Shown here: positions 34,953-44,301 of the stretch, piece after piece
Layout: the number at the start of each line of letters is the position of its first letter
How positions within the stretch are numbered: position 1 is the first letter of the stretch
NCBI RefSeq assembly: GCF_900109375.1
Contig: NZ_FOAB01000008.1
Location: 131,892-195,891, forward strand
Source: Aquimarina amphilecti
GTDB lineage: Bacteria > Bacteroidota > Bacteroidia > Flavobacteriales > Flavobacteriaceae
Reading direction: 5' to 3'
Length of the DNA stretch: 64,000 nt
Made by a program: the position numbers and the translations under genes
Notes under the pieces: generated by a model
Database searches by the model: none
What the model was told of the DNA's origin: nothing
What the model saw: only the letters and a program-made list of their open reading frames with translations

Positions 34953-36710
34953 ATGAGATTGCATCGTCTATTCATCCTATTCATTCTTTTATCATGGAAT
35001 ACTGTAATTTCTCAAGTCGAGAACATTATTATTACAAAAAATGAAGAAGATATTCGTCTTCAATTAGAAGCACTTGATGAAAGTAAAATTGATGAAATCC
35101 TTTCATTAAGTAATATTTTATATAAAATAGCTTTTGATAATGAGGATCCTAAAGGAATGATTGATGCTCTAGAACATTTAAGTATTGCAAATCTCAATTC
35201 TGGAAACAATAATTTAGCTATCGAGTATCTTGACAATGCTTCTTCTATTGCCGCACAAAACAAAATGTTTAGGGAACAAGTTCAAATTATCAATCTAAAA
35301 GGAAACCATTACTTTGATATTGAGGAATATGACAAATCGAGTTCCGCATATTCTGAAGCGCTTTCTATGGCAGAAGAGATTAACAATCCTTCTTTCATGT
35401 CCGTAATTAAAACTAATATTGCCTTTATTAAACTAAGAACAGGTAATTACAAAGCTGCTCTTAATGAGTTAAAAGACAGCGAAAAAGAACTTTTAACTAA
35501 TCCATACGAAAGAAGTGAAGAGCGAGTTAATATAGGAATTATGCTATTTAACGCTAGAATTTCTGAAGCATATATACAATTGAATAAATTAGACTCTGCA
35601 CTATATGCTAATAACAAAGGATTATCCTACACCAAAAAAATAAAGATTGACAACGTACATATAGATTTGTTAATGCATAGAGGTATTATCTACAAAAACA
35701 AGAAGGACCATACTAATGCTCTTAAGTTCTTAAATCAAGCAAAAGATTTATGCTATAAAGCAAATGATATTATTTTTCTAGGAAAAATTCTTAATCTACA
35801 AGCAGAATGTAAAATAGATCTAAAAGAATATAAGGGAAGTATTGATGTATTATTAGAATCTGAAGAGATTCTAACTCAAAAATATAGTAACTCCGATGAG
35901 ATAAGTAGATGTTATAAGCTGCTTGGACAAGCTTATAAAATGGATGGAGATTTAAAAAAATCAAATTCCTATTACGAAAAACACATTTTAAGTCTTAGTA
36001 AACTCAATAGTAAGAAATCATTGGCATCCAGGAAAGTTCAGGACATAGCTATGAATGATTTTCAAAATGAAATAGACAATCTCGAAAACCAAAAAAAGAA
36101 ACAAAAAAATAAACTTACCTATTCTCAAATTGGATTAGTTATCGTAGTTCTTGGATTAATCTTAGTTATATTATTTTTTCAGAAAACTAAGAAAAAAAAT
36201 AAAGAGAAATTTGAAGCATTACTTGTCGAAATCGAAAAGAAAGAAAACGCGAATACTTCTGAAATAACCGTTAATGATCTTGCTATAAATGATCCTATTA
36301 TAGACACTAAGGATAAAACCTTAGAATCTCGATCTACTGAATTGGATATAAGTGATGATTTATATGAGCAAATACTTACTGGGCTAAAAAAAATAGAATC
36401 TCAGGAATATTATCTTAAAACAGACTGTAATCTGTATAATGTCGCCAAGAAAATTAATACGAATACTTCTTATCTATCAAAAGTTATTAATTCGCACTTT
36501 AATAAGAATTTTAACACATATATAAACGATCTAAGAATAAATTATGCAATTGTAAGATTAAAAAACGATTCTAAATTTAGATCTTATTCTATTAAATCAA
36601 TTGCTAAAGATGTGGGATATAAAAGCGCAGATTCTTTCTCCAAGTATTTTAAAATTCATACAGGATTACTTCCTTCTTTTTATGTGAAGCAACTAAATTC
36701 TAAAAATTAA
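34953..36710 (+). CDS. Membrane-anchored TPR-repeat regulator with C-terminal AraC-type HTH
   Basis: 585 residues. A signal peptide (LFILFILLSWNTVIS) is followed by a TPR array to about residue 350, a coiled coil with a Lys-rich stretch, one membrane helix (about 392-410), a charged linker and an AraC-type domain (about 492-583, with NTSYLSKVINSHFNKNF and VGYKSADSFSKYFKIHTGLL). The HTH is strongly similar to that of the gene at 7325-9058 (the shared RLKNDxKFRSxSxKSIA run), so they are paralogues. The TPRs are predicted periplasmic and the HTH cytoplasmic. Small membrane-peptide genes follow, as small peptides follow the other copy. Confidence 0.88.
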   Translation: MRLHRLFILFILLSWNTVISQVENIIITKNEEDIRLQLEALDESKIDEILSLSNILYKIAFDNEDPKGMIDALEHLSIANLNSGNNNLAIEYLDNASSIAAQNKMFREQVQIINLKGNHYFDIEEYDKSSSAYSEALSMAEEINNPSFMSVIKTNIAFIKLRTGNYKAALNELKDSEKELLTNPYERSEERVNIGIMLFNARISEAYIQLNKLDSALYANNKGLSYTKKIKIDNVHIDLLMHRGIIYKNKKDHTNALKFLNQAKDLCYKANDIIFLGKILNLQAECKIDLKEYKGSIDVLLESEEILTQKYSNSDEISRCYKLLGQAYKMDGDLKKSNSYYEKHILSLSKLNSKKSLASRKVQDIAMNDFQNEIDNLENQKKKQKNKLTYSQIGLVIVVLGLILVILFFQKTKKKNKEKFEALLVEIEKKENANTSEITVNDLAINDPIIDTKDKTLESRSTELDISDDLYEQILTGLKKIESQEYYLKTDCNLYNVAKKINTNTSYLSKVINSHFNKNFNTYINDLRINYAIVRLKNDSKFRSYSIKSIAKDVGYKSADSFSKYFKIHTGLLPSFYVKQLNSKN

Positions 36711-36782
36711 TCCGCTTCCTTTTATCCAAAAAAAATAAACAAAGCACCCTAAATTCATAAAAATAGGGCCTATCACGATTTC

Positions 36783-36881
36783 TTGGGTCTAAACCTCTTT
36801 TTTTAACTTAAATAACTAAAAAACAATTATTTAAGACAAAAAACAATACCCGTTTTTCTTTAAATTGGGTCTACTCCTCTT
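36783..36881. repeat. Pair of 17-bp direct repeats upstream of the small membrane gene
   Basis: TTGGGTCTAAACCTCTT (36783-36799) and TTGGGTCTACTCCTCTT (36865-36881), two mismatches, 82 bp apart, in the leader of the gene at 36950. They could be binding sites for a regulator such as the HTH protein encoded just upstream. Each is followed by a T-rich or A-rich stretch; no dyad symmetry is evident. Confidence 0.4.
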
Positions 36882-36949
36882 GTTATTACTGTTTTTTTAA
36901 AGGTACTTTGATCAAGCAATCAATTAAATAGTGGTTGCATCAAAATCAA

Positions 36950-37330
36950 ATGAAAAAGCAACTTGTTTTATTTTCTATAGGAATTTTAGCTGGGATTTTA
37001 GTTTATGCTATGTATGTCGGAAATAAAGTAGAAGATAAATCAAATGCTATTCTAAAGGTATTACAATCCAATTGTGAATGTGATCAGGTAAAACAATTCT
37101 TATATGTAAAAGGCTTAGCAAGTTCGGAAAAAGGAATTTCTACAGAAACTGCAGAGTATGAACTAAAAAATTGTAAATATTCTGACTTAACCACAGAGGC
37201 AAATAGAATCAACGAATTATTAATTAAAAAAGTTGATGGATATCAAGAAATTGACAGGTTTACTCTAGAATTTGTCAATCGAAATTCATCAAAACAAGTA
37301 ACAATAAGTAACGGAAACATAAATCACTAA
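36950..37330 (+). CDS. Small single-span membrane protein, unknown function
   Basis: 126 residues from the ATG at 36950; a TTG five codons earlier is possible but less likely. One N-terminal membrane helix (LVLFSIGILAGILVYAMYVG), then a soluble, probably periplasmic domain with two Cys (NCECDQVKQF) plus a third in ELKNCKYSD. The CxC pair is the only distinctive motif. The domain is unknown. A 28-codon hydrophobic reading frame starts 2 nt after its stop, and a weak terminator follows at 37477. Confidence 0.6.
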   Translation: MKKQLVLFSIGILAGILVYAMYVGNKVEDKSNAILKVLQSNCECDQVKQFLYVKGLASSEKGISTETAEYELKNCKYSDLTTEANRINELLIKKVDGYQEIDRFTLEFVNRNSSKQVTISNGNINH

Positions 37331-37332
37331 TC

Positions 37333-37419
37333 ATGATAGCACTTACAAAACTATTAATCGACTTTATCTTAAACTATTTCCTTTTTATAGTTGAATTTGT
37401 AATCAGCATTTTCGCATAA
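37333..37419 (+). CDS. Possible 28-residue hydrophobic membrane peptide
   Basis: ATG at 37333 gives MIALTKLLIDFILNYF then LFIVEFVISIFA, a single membrane helix with almost no soluble part. It begins 2 nt after the stop of the upstream gene, so translational coupling is plausible. Peptides of this kind include small membrane-complex subunits and type I toxins; nothing here separates those options, and chance cannot be excluded. Confidence 0.35.
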   Translation: MIALTKLLIDFILNYFLFIVEFVISIFA

Positions 37420-37476
37420 TCAAAAAACGAACAATCAAAATTCTATCAAAAAACGAACATTGGGATACAATAAGAG

Positions 37477-37505
37477 GGTAGACAAATTCATCAATGTCTG
37501 CCTTT
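37477..37505 (+). terminator. Probable terminator of the small membrane gene(s)
   Basis: Stem GGTAGACA / TGTCTGCC (8 bp, one G-U pair) with a 10-nt loop, followed by TTTTACATTTT. Just before it lie two copies of ATCAAAAAACGAACA (near 37419 and 37445). Confidence 0.5.
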
Positions 37506-38021
37506 TACATTTTATAAAAGTTCTTACCTCCTTACCATATGATATACGCATTCTTTACTTCACATGGAGAGAAAACTTACCCCTTAATATAGGGGCTACG
37601 ATATCGTAAAAAATAAGATTGAGATTAGCTAACATTGAATTAAGAATAAATTAACTCAATTAAATTCTAATCTCATAAAAAATACATAATTTTGGTTAAC
37701 CAATTTAAATTTTTATAAACTCAATATTACACCTAAAAAAACACTCCCAAAATGAAAGATTTCTACTCCTCTATTATTATCAATTATAAGACTACTTGCC
37801 TTTTGATGTTTTAAAAAACACTAGTTATTATTAAACAAATACAAATAACCTTTTAGAAAAACATCTTCAAAACCTTATACAGGTAATAAGTTACATCCTT
37901 GTACCAACATACATGTTTAGAATCAATATTATAATACTGATTTTAAACACATTACTATTTGTAATGCGTACACCCTTTAAACAAAACCAAATACACTAAA
38001 AAATCTTAAAACCAAAAACCT
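37506..38021. other. Long intergenic region with nested inverted repeat
   Basis: More than 500 bp without a convincing gene. It holds a nested inverted repeat at 37620-37675: outer arms TGAGATTAG / CTAATCTCA and inner arms TTGAATTAA / TTAACTCAA (one mismatch), a small CCCC/GGGG hairpin near 37581-37596, and the palindrome TTGGTTAACCAA near 37692. The last ~300 bp are presumably the promoter and leader of the T9SS protein gene; no clear -7 box was found. Confidence 0.5.
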
Positions 38022-41000
38022 ATGAAACGTATTTTTACATTTCTCATCATATATATGGTGACAACGCCTTTTATTGCTCAAGAGCTTTATGAGATTCTTC
38101 AAGAAGAAAATCTGAAAGTTAGCAAACTAGAACGTCTGGGTAATAAATATTATAAAAACAAAGATAAAGGCAAAGGAAGTGGATACAAGCTATATATGCG
38201 GAATTTATACTGGGCAAAAAGAAACGCAGATGCCAATGGACGTATAATAAGTGATGCGACAGTAGTAGATGAACGTAAAAAATTCCAAGCATCGATCCCA
38301 GACAATAACTCGTTACATAAACAAAATAACGAACGAAATATTGGCTGGCAAGAGCTAGGTCCCTTTAAATGGACTCGCACTTCGAGTTGGACTCCTGGTC
38401 TTGGAAGGATAACTGCCATTGCAGTAGAACCTAATCAACAAAATCTAATGTACGCTGGTTCTCCTGGAGGAGGAATCTGGAAATCAGTAAATGCTGGAAA
38501 AAAATGGATTCCTTTGGGTGATCAAATGTATAACATGTCTATATGGTCTATAGCAATTGATCCTAATAATACGAATATCGTTTATCTAGGAAATTCTGCA
38601 GGACAAATTATGCGATCTACTAACGGAGGAAACTCTTGGAAAGAAATTTACCGTGTAAGTGGTACTCCTAGAAGAATCCTTATTCACCCCAATAGTAATC
38701 GTATATTCATTGGAACAACAAAAGCATTGTATAGATCTACAAACAATGGATCTAGCTTTAGCGTAGTGCTAAATAGTTCAGCAGAAGATGTTGAATTTAA
38801 ACCTGGTAATACTAGTATAGTATATGCTTGTGGAAACAGCTTTTATAGATCTAATAACGGAGGGAGTTCTTTTAACAGAATTACCAATGGAATTAACAGA
38901 AGTGAACGTATGAAAATGGCCGTTACACCAGCCAATCCTAATGCTATATATCTCGTTCAAAAGAATAGAAGTAGTTTTGGTACACTATACAGATCCTTAG
39001 ATGGAGGTTCTAGTTTTACCATCCGTGCAACTTCAAGCAGCACCAACCAAGTTTATTTTACACAGGCTTCTAGAGATATGGCAATTGCAGTTTCTGACTC
39101 AAATTCGAATGAAGTACATTTAGGAGGTATGAATTATTCTCGATCTCTAGATGGAGGAATCACATTTTCTACCCTTGCAACGTGGAGTAATCCAGGAGAC
39201 AGATCCTATGTACATGCCGATATCGAAGTTATGACATACATTGATGGAAATATATATGTTGGTAGTGATGGAGGTATTTTTAGAAGTAAGGATAGAGGAA
39301 ATAACATGGACGATCTTACTCAAGGTGGTTTGGCAGTTAGACAATTATATCGCTTCGGAGGATCACTCACAGATGCTAATATGATTGTTGCAGGTGCTCA
39401 AGACAATGGAACAAGCATTATGAATGGATCTACTAGACAGTTCAAAGAATGGTTAGGAGCAGATGGCATGGAATGTTTTATTGATCACAAAAATAAAAAT
39501 GTTGTGTATGGTACAGTTCAGTTTGGATCTCTATACAAAAGCACTAATGGAGGAAATAGCATTGGAAATATAAGTAAGCCAGGTAATTTTAGCGGAGAAT
39601 GGGTAACGCCTTTTACTATAGATCCTGTTGATAACAAAAAAATCTATGTAGGATATAGCAACCTATTTCGAAGTAATAATGGCGGTTCTAATGGAAGCTG
39701 GAGAAACATAACATCAAGCATAAATATTGGAGGTAATCTTGATGAAATATCAATCGCAGCTTCAAACAACAATTATATATACATAGCAGAATCGGGAAGA
39801 GTTTGGAGAACAAAAAATGGACAGAACAATAATCCTTCATGGACTGAAATAAGTAATTTTAGAGGAAATGTAAACTTCATTACCGTCGACCCTAATAATC
39901 CAGAACGCGTCGCAATAGCAGCAACTGGATCAAGAATATATGTATCCAATAATGCTGGGAATTCCTGGACAAATGTTAGAGGTAATCTTCCTCAAATATC
40001 CGCACAATGTTTGATTTTTGATGACACCAATGCTAATGGCCTTTATGTAGGAATGCAATCAGGAGTTTATTACATCAATGATAACCTCTCCTCTTGGGTT
40101 CCTTTTTCCACCAATTTACCTGGAGTACAAACGACAGAACTTGAAATTCACTATCCTACAAGAAAAATTCGTGTATCCACATATGGTAGAGGTATATGGG
40201 AATCAGATTTATACAATGAAGGAACAAATCCCAATGATATTATACCGCCTAACGATCTTTCCGCCCAATCTGAACAAAATGAAGTTTCCTTAAAATGGAA
40301 TGACAACTCAAATAATGAAAATGGTTTTACTATTCAAAGAAATGATGGAAATGGATTTGAAAGAATTGATTTTGTCGAGTCTAATATTACTACTTATACC
40401 GATCAGAATTTAACAAATGGCATATATACTTATCGTGTTAGAGCATATGATACAGATAGTTATTCCGGGTTTTCTAATACTGTTGAAGCGATTATTGGAG
40501 ATGTGGATCCAAATGAAATAACTCCTCCTAGTGATTTAAAAATTCAGTTAGATCAAAACGACATTATTTTAACTTGGAAAGATAATTCCAACAATGAAAA
40601 TGGTTTTACTATTCAAAGAAATGACGGAAGTGGATTTGAAAGAATTGATTTTGTAAGAACAGGAATTGAAACTTACAAAGATCAAAATCTTCAAACCGGA
40701 ACATATACTTACCGCGTAAGAGCCTATGATAGTGATAGTTATTCTGAGTTTTCAAATTCTACTGAAATAACTATTAATGAAGATGTAATAGATGATTGTA
40801 ATGGGTGTATTGTTTATGACACTAACAGCGAAGAAACCACAAATGCTAATCATGCAAAAGAAAAAGCAGCAGATGGTGACCCAAACACCTATTGGCACTC
40901 TAATTGGTACGATGATAACACATCTCATCCTCATTTTATTGCTATTGACCTTGGTGTATCGAGGAACTTAGTTGGATTTTCTTATCAAGGAAGACAAACA

Positions 41001-41528
41001 GGTACAACAGGAATGGTAAAAGATTATATACTTTTCGGTTGGGATGGTAATGCTTGGATTCAGTTATCTGCAGGAGCTTTTCAGAAATCTACTTTAAAAC
41101 AAACAGTAGAGTTTGATGCCTTCAATTGTCGCTATCTTTATTTCAGAGCTCTTTCTGAAGTAGATGATAAACAATGGGCATCTGTAGCAGAATTTACGGT
41201 TAGATATAACACATCAGAACAAATCGATATAATGCCTACAATTCAAAATACTGATATTACTCCACCATTAGTAGATCTTACTGATTTTGATGGAATCAAA
41301 GTATTCCCTATACCTTTTACAGATAAGATAACTATAGATGGTATTATCTCTAAAAAAACAGCTCGTTCCATTCAACTTATCGGATCAAATGGTGCCGTTC
41401 AGAAAACCAAAGTTTCTATCAATGGAAAGCAGGCAACAATTGATACACAGAAATTAGCAAAAGGCTTATACATTCTAAAGGTGCAAAAAGATGGAGTACA
41501 GAAAAATATAAAAATTCTAAAACAATAG
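38022..41528 (+). CDS. T9SS-secreted multidomain protein: sortilin-like BNR propeller, two FnIII, F5/8-type C, sorting tail
   Basis: 1168 residues. Signal peptide (FLIIYMVTTPFIAQ). Residues ~100-730 are BNR/sortilin-like propeller blades with repeats such as IWKSVNAGKKWIPLGDQ, IMRSTNGGNSWKEI and LYRSTNNGSSF. Two fibronectin III domains follow (about 742-826 and 834-920), then an F5/8 type C (discoidin) domain (about 925-1063, with the NTYWHSNWYDD context) likely to bind glycans, and a type A T9SS C-terminal sorting domain (about 1090-1168, IKVFPIPFTDKITIDG to GLYILKVQKDGVQKN). It would be exported across the outer membrane by T9SS and attached or released. The propeller may be a glycosidase-like or binding module. 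The FnIII pair is almost identical at DNA level. Confidence 0.9.
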   Translation: MKRIFTFLIIYMVTTPFIAQELYEILQEENLKVSKLERLGNKYYKNKDKGKGSGYKLYMRNLYWAKRNADANGRIISDATVVDERKKFQASIPDNNSLHKQNNERNIGWQELGPFKWTRTSSWTPGLGRITAIAVEPNQQNLMYAGSPGGGIWKSVNAGKKWIPLGDQMYNMSIWSIAIDPNNTNIVYLGNSAGQIMRSTNGGNSWKEIYRVSGTPRRILIHPNSNRIFIGTTKALYRSTNNGSSFSVVLNSSAEDVEFKPGNTSIVYACGNSFYRSNNGGSSFNRITNGINRSERMKMAVTPANPNAIYLVQKNRSSFGTLYRSLDGGSSFTIRATSSSTNQVYFTQASRDMAIAVSDSNSNEVHLGGMNYSRSLDGGITFSTLATWSNPGDRSYVHADIEVMTYIDGNIYVGSDGGIFRSKDRGNNMDDLTQGGLAVRQLYRFGGSLTDANMIVAGAQDNGTSIMNGSTRQFKEWLGADGMECFIDHKNKNVVYGTVQFGSLYKSTNGGNSIGNISKPGNFSGEWVTPFTIDPVDNKKIYVGYSNLFRSNNGGSNGSWRNITSSINIGGNLDEISIAASNNNYIYIAESGRVWRTKNGQNNNPSWTEISNFRGNVNFITVDPNNPERVAIAATGSRIYVSNNAGNSWTNVRGNLPQISAQCLIFDDTNANGLYVGMQSGVYYINDNLSSWVPFSTNLPGVQTTELEIHYPTRKIRVSTYGRGIWESDLYNEGTNPNDIIPPNDLSAQSEQNEVSLKWNDNSNNENGFTIQRNDGNGFERIDFVESNITTYTDQNLTNGIYTYRVRAYDTDSYSGFSNTVEAIIGDVDPNEITPPSDLKIQLDQNDIILTWKDNSNNENGFTIQRNDGSGFERIDFVRTGIETYKDQNLQTGTYTYRVRAYDSDSYSEFSNSTEITINEDVIDDCNGCIVYDTNSEETTNANHAKEKAADGDPNTYWHSNWYDDNTSHPHFIAIDLGVSRNLVGFSYQGRQTGTTGMVKDYILFGWDGNAWIQLSAGAFQKSTLKQTVEFDAFNCRYLYFRALSEVDDKQWASVAEFTVRYNTSEQIDIMPTIQNTDITPPLVDLTDFDGIKVFPIPFTDKITIDGIISKKTARSIQLIGSNGAVQKTKVSINGKQATIDTQKLAKGLYILKVQKDGVQKNIKILKQ

Positions 41529-41563
41529 TAAGTTATAAGCAATCGTCATATTTATGCTTTTTA

Positions 41564-41604
41564 AAGTGCAGGGTCAATGCAATTTTGCTTTCGACTCTGT
41601 ACTT
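41564..41604 (+). terminator. Probable terminator after the T9SS protein gene
   Basis: 12-bp stem AAGTGCAGGGTC / GACTCTGTACTT with two G-U pairs and a 17-nt loop, followed by ATTTTATAG. It starts 35 nt after the stop. Confidence 0.55.
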
Positions 41605-41641
41605 ATTTTATAGCAAGTTTATACGTAACAAATTTATTTTT

Positions 41642-42292
41642 TTACTGTCCTTCCCACTCTTTAAAAAACTGTTCTAAAAAGGTTTCCATAAAAAGATGTC
41701 TTTCAAGAGCCATCTTTTTACCAGTTCTTGTATTCATTCTATCTTTAAGTAATAATAATTTTTCGTAGAAATGATTAATAGTTGGAGCAGTGGAATTTTT
41801 ATATTCTTCCTTGGTCATATTTAAATTAGGCGCTATTTCCGGATCGTATAGCGTTCTATTTTTAAATCCTCCATAATTAAAACAACGAGCGATTCCAATA
41901 GCTCCAATAGCGTCTAAGCGATCCGCATCTTGTATAACATTTAATTCTGGCGATGTAAATTTCTGCTCGGTATTACCTCCTTTAAAAGAGATATTTTCAA
42001 TAATAAGTACTACATGATTAACAATATCCTTTTCTAATTGAAGACTTTCTAAAAAATTCCTTGCGATTTTTGGACCAACTGTTTCATCTCCATTATGAAA
42101 TTTGGAATCCGCGATATCATGAAGTAATGCTCCCAGAGAAACTATAAAAACATCTACCTCTTCACTTTCGGCGATGGTTTTTGATGTTTTAAAAACCCGT
42201 TCGATGTGAAACCAATCATGCCCTCCTTCGGCATCCTTTAGCGTATTCTTTACAAAATCAACAGTTTTATGTATAATCTGCTCTTTAGTCAT
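41642..42292 (-). CDS. HD-domain phosphohydrolase
   Basis: 216 residues. Metal-binding HD superfamily residues are in order: GGHDWFHIERV (His25, His29), LLHDIADSKF (His58-Asp59) and IQDADRLDAIGAIG (Asp at ~126). The pattern and length match the YedJ/YpgQ-like group of predicted nucleotide pyrophosphohydrolases. Cytoplasmic, metal-dependent; the true substrate is not established. It is the last gene of a three-gene operon with plsC and the desaturase (17-bp gap), so a link to lipid or nucleotide housekeeping is possible but not shown. Confidence 0.88.
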   Translation of the reverse strand: MTKEQIIHKTVDFVKNTLKDAEGGHDWFHIERVFKTSKTIAESEEVDVFIVSLGALLHDIADSKFHNGDETVGPKIARNFLESLQLEKDIVNHVVLIIENISFKGGNTEQKFTSPELNVIQDADRLDAIGAIGIARCFNYGGFKNRTLYDPEIAPNLNMTKEEYKNSTAPTINHFYEKLLLLKDRMNTRTGKKMALERHLFMETFLEQFFKEWEGQ

Positions 42293-42309
42293 GTATACGC
42301 ATTAATAAT

Positions 42310-43311
42310 TTATTTCACTAAAGCAGGTTGTACCCATTTAAATTCAAAAACTTCTTCTGGAATTACCAATCTCTCACTAATACGCTGCATTCTAGCTGGT
42401 AATCTCATTACAAAATCTCGCGCTTTTTCTGCCTCATCAGTAAGATCCACAAGCTTGTCAATTTCCCATTTATCAATCAAACGTTGCATAATATCAATGT
42501 AATCCTGAGAAGTATATACTCCTATTCGCTGAGCCGCATTAGAAAACTCTTCAAAAGCGCTTCCGATAGTATTTCCAGATTCTCTTAAAAAAACCGCTGG
42601 CATTACAATTTTATGTTTCATCATATCACTAAAAGCAACCATCATTTGACTTGGGTCTACTTCGAATATGTTTTTTACAAATTCACTGTACGCGTTAAAA
42701 TGACGCATCTCGTCACCAGCTATGATTTTACACATTTTAGCTAGAGACTTGTTCGAATAACCTTTCGCCAACTTTGCTACTCTAGTATGTGAAATATTAG
42801 TTGCTAACTCCTGAAAACTAGTATAAACGAAGTTTTTATAAGGATCTCTATCGGTCCCAATATCAAACCCATCATTAATTAAATGTTGTGTTGTACGTTC
42901 AACTTCGATCATATTTACTCTTCCTGACAAATATAAATACTTATTCAAAGTATCTCCATGTCGATTTTCTTCACTAGTCCAATATCGTACCCATCTAGAC
43001 CAACCATTTCCACCTTCTCCTTCGTGTTGATTTACTCCTTCTACATCCATTAACCAGGATTCATAAGTAGGAAGTGCTTCTTCTGTAATGGTATCTCCCA
43101 CTAAAACGACCCAAAAGTCATACGGAAGCTCTTTTGCCAACTCTCTCAACTCCTTTACCTCATCAAAAAATGTGTCTTCATTTTGAGAATCAGGTAAAAA
43201 ATCTGTTGGCTGCCATACTTTATCTATCGGAATCAAAAATTTATCGATAAAAGACTCTATTTTCTTTTCCAATAATTGCATTACTTCTAATCTAATATTA
43301 TCTATAGCCAT
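42310..43311 (-). CDS. Acyl-ACP desaturase (stearoyl-ACP delta-9 type)
   Basis: 333 residues. Soluble di-iron desaturase of the FA_desaturase_2 family: iron ligands in TSEENRHGDTLNKYL and AGDEMRHFNAYSEF (the two ExxH motifs) and the early Glu in LPTYESWLMD. It inserts a cis double bond into acyl-ACP using O2 and reduced ferredoxin, giving unsaturated membrane fatty acids. It lies 10 bp downstream of the PlsC-type acyltransferase, which would place such acyl chains into phosphatidic acid. Length is slightly below the plant enzymes because the transit peptide is missing. Confidence 0.92.
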   Translation of the reverse strand: MAIDNIRLEVMQLLEKKIESFIDKFLIPIDKVWQPTDFLPDSQNEDTFFDEVKELRELAKELPYDFWVVLVGDTITEEALPTYESWLMDVEGVNQHEGEGGNGWSRWVRYWTSEENRHGDTLNKYLYLSGRVNMIEVERTTQHLINDGFDIGTDRDPYKNFVYTSFQELATNISHTRVAKLAKGYSNKSLAKMCKIIAGDEMRHFNAYSEFVKNIFEVDPSQMMVAFSDMMKHKIVMPAVFLRESGNTIGSAFEEFSNAAQRIGVYTSQDYIDIMQRLIDKWEIDKLVDLTDEAEKARDFVMRLPARMQRISERLVIPEEVFEFKWVQPALVK

Positions 43312-43321
43312 GACTACTTAT

Positions 43322-44065
43322 TTACGTTTTTATGGTAGAGATCACTCTCTTTTCTGCAATATCTAGTATTTCTTCTTTTGTAATTCCTTCTGTATTTACT
43401 GGTTCCTTAACCTCCAAATTAAGATGTATTCCTACTCCCATCGGAAAATTACCAAATCGAACCAACTTCCAACTATTATTAATTGTTACTGGAACTATTA
43501 AAGCTTCTGGAGCATTTTTCATTAATATCTTTAATCCTGTATGAGCAAAACTCTTAGGTTTTCCGTTTCTGCTTCGGGTTCCTTCTGGATAAATTACAGC
43601 TGAAAAATTATTTTTGGCGATAAACTTTCCAAAACTAGAAATCTCTGGTATCGATTGTTTTGCATTTTTTCGATCGATTAATGCATGCCCTCCATTTCTC
43701 AAATTAAAGGAAATACTTGGAATTCCTTTACCTAACTCAATTTTAGAGATAAACTTCGGTCTATGTTTATGCAAATACCACGATATAAGTGGAACATCAA
43801 ACATACTTTGATGATTTGACACAATAATTAAAGAACGATTTTTAGGTAATTTATAAGAATTCTTAAAACTAATCCTTACTCCTAAAACATGCAAACAACG
43901 CAACAAACAAAGGTTCATTAAATTGATCACACCTCTATGCCCTTTTGCTCCGCCTAGTTTAACTCCTAACCATTGTAAAGGATGAAAAACCACTAATGTT
44001 AATCCAAAAAATAAATAGAAAACTATCGAAAGCGGATATGAAATTATCCTTTTTAATGCCCCCAT
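43322..44065 (-). CDS. plsC: 1-acyl-sn-glycerol-3-phosphate acyltransferase (PlsC type)
   Basis: 247 residues from the ATG at 44065 (MGALKRIISYP); a TTG five codons earlier at 44080 is the alternative. Acyltransferase motifs: SNHQSMFD (the HX4D catalytic pair), the IYPEGTRSRNGKPKS substrate motif, and VPVTINNSW. One or two N-terminal hydrophobic helices (LSIVFYLFFGLTLVVF) anchor it in the inner membrane. It makes phosphatidic acid from lysophosphatidic acid. First gene of the plsC - desaturase - HD operon. Confidence 0.9.
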   Translation of the reverse strand: MGALKRIISYPLSIVFYLFFGLTLVVFHPLQWLGVKLGGAKGHRGVINLMNLCLLRCLHVLGVRISFKNSYKLPKNRSLIIVSNHQSMFDVPLISWYLHKHRPKFISKIELGKGIPSISFNLRNGGHALIDRKNAKQSIPEISSFGKFIAKNNFSAVIYPEGTRSRNGKPKSFAHTGLKILMKNAPEALIVPVTINNSWKLVRFGNFPMGVGIHLNLEVKEPVNTEGITKEEILDIAEKRVISTIKT

Positions 44066-44232
44066 ATCTTCTCTTAGCAATTAATAATTTTAACTTGTGT
44101 TACTGCAGTGCAAGGTCTGATATTATTTTTAGTTAGCCAATTGTTTAGTCCATAAAATTAAAGAAGTATATCACTTAAAAGTTGATTAAATAATATTACA
44201 ATAACAACTCACTACTTAATATTAACAAATAA

Positions 44233-44244
44233 TTGAGGCCTCAA
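44233..44244. promoter_or_regulatory. 12-bp perfect palindrome upstream of the GG peptide
   Basis: TTGAGGCCTCAA lies 57 bp before the ATG at 44302 in an otherwise AT-rich leader. The position and symmetry suggest an operator for a dimeric regulator. No second copy was seen in the neighbourhood. Confidence 0.35.
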
Positions 44245-44301
44245 ACAAACAAAAATCATAATTTTAGAATCATTAATATTTATTAACTTAATTATCAAAA
44301 A

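Noticed and set aside
37419..37461. Two copies of ATCAAAAAACGAACA as the start of a CRISPR-like array
   Set aside because: Only two short A-rich copies 26 bp apart, with no further units and no cas genes.
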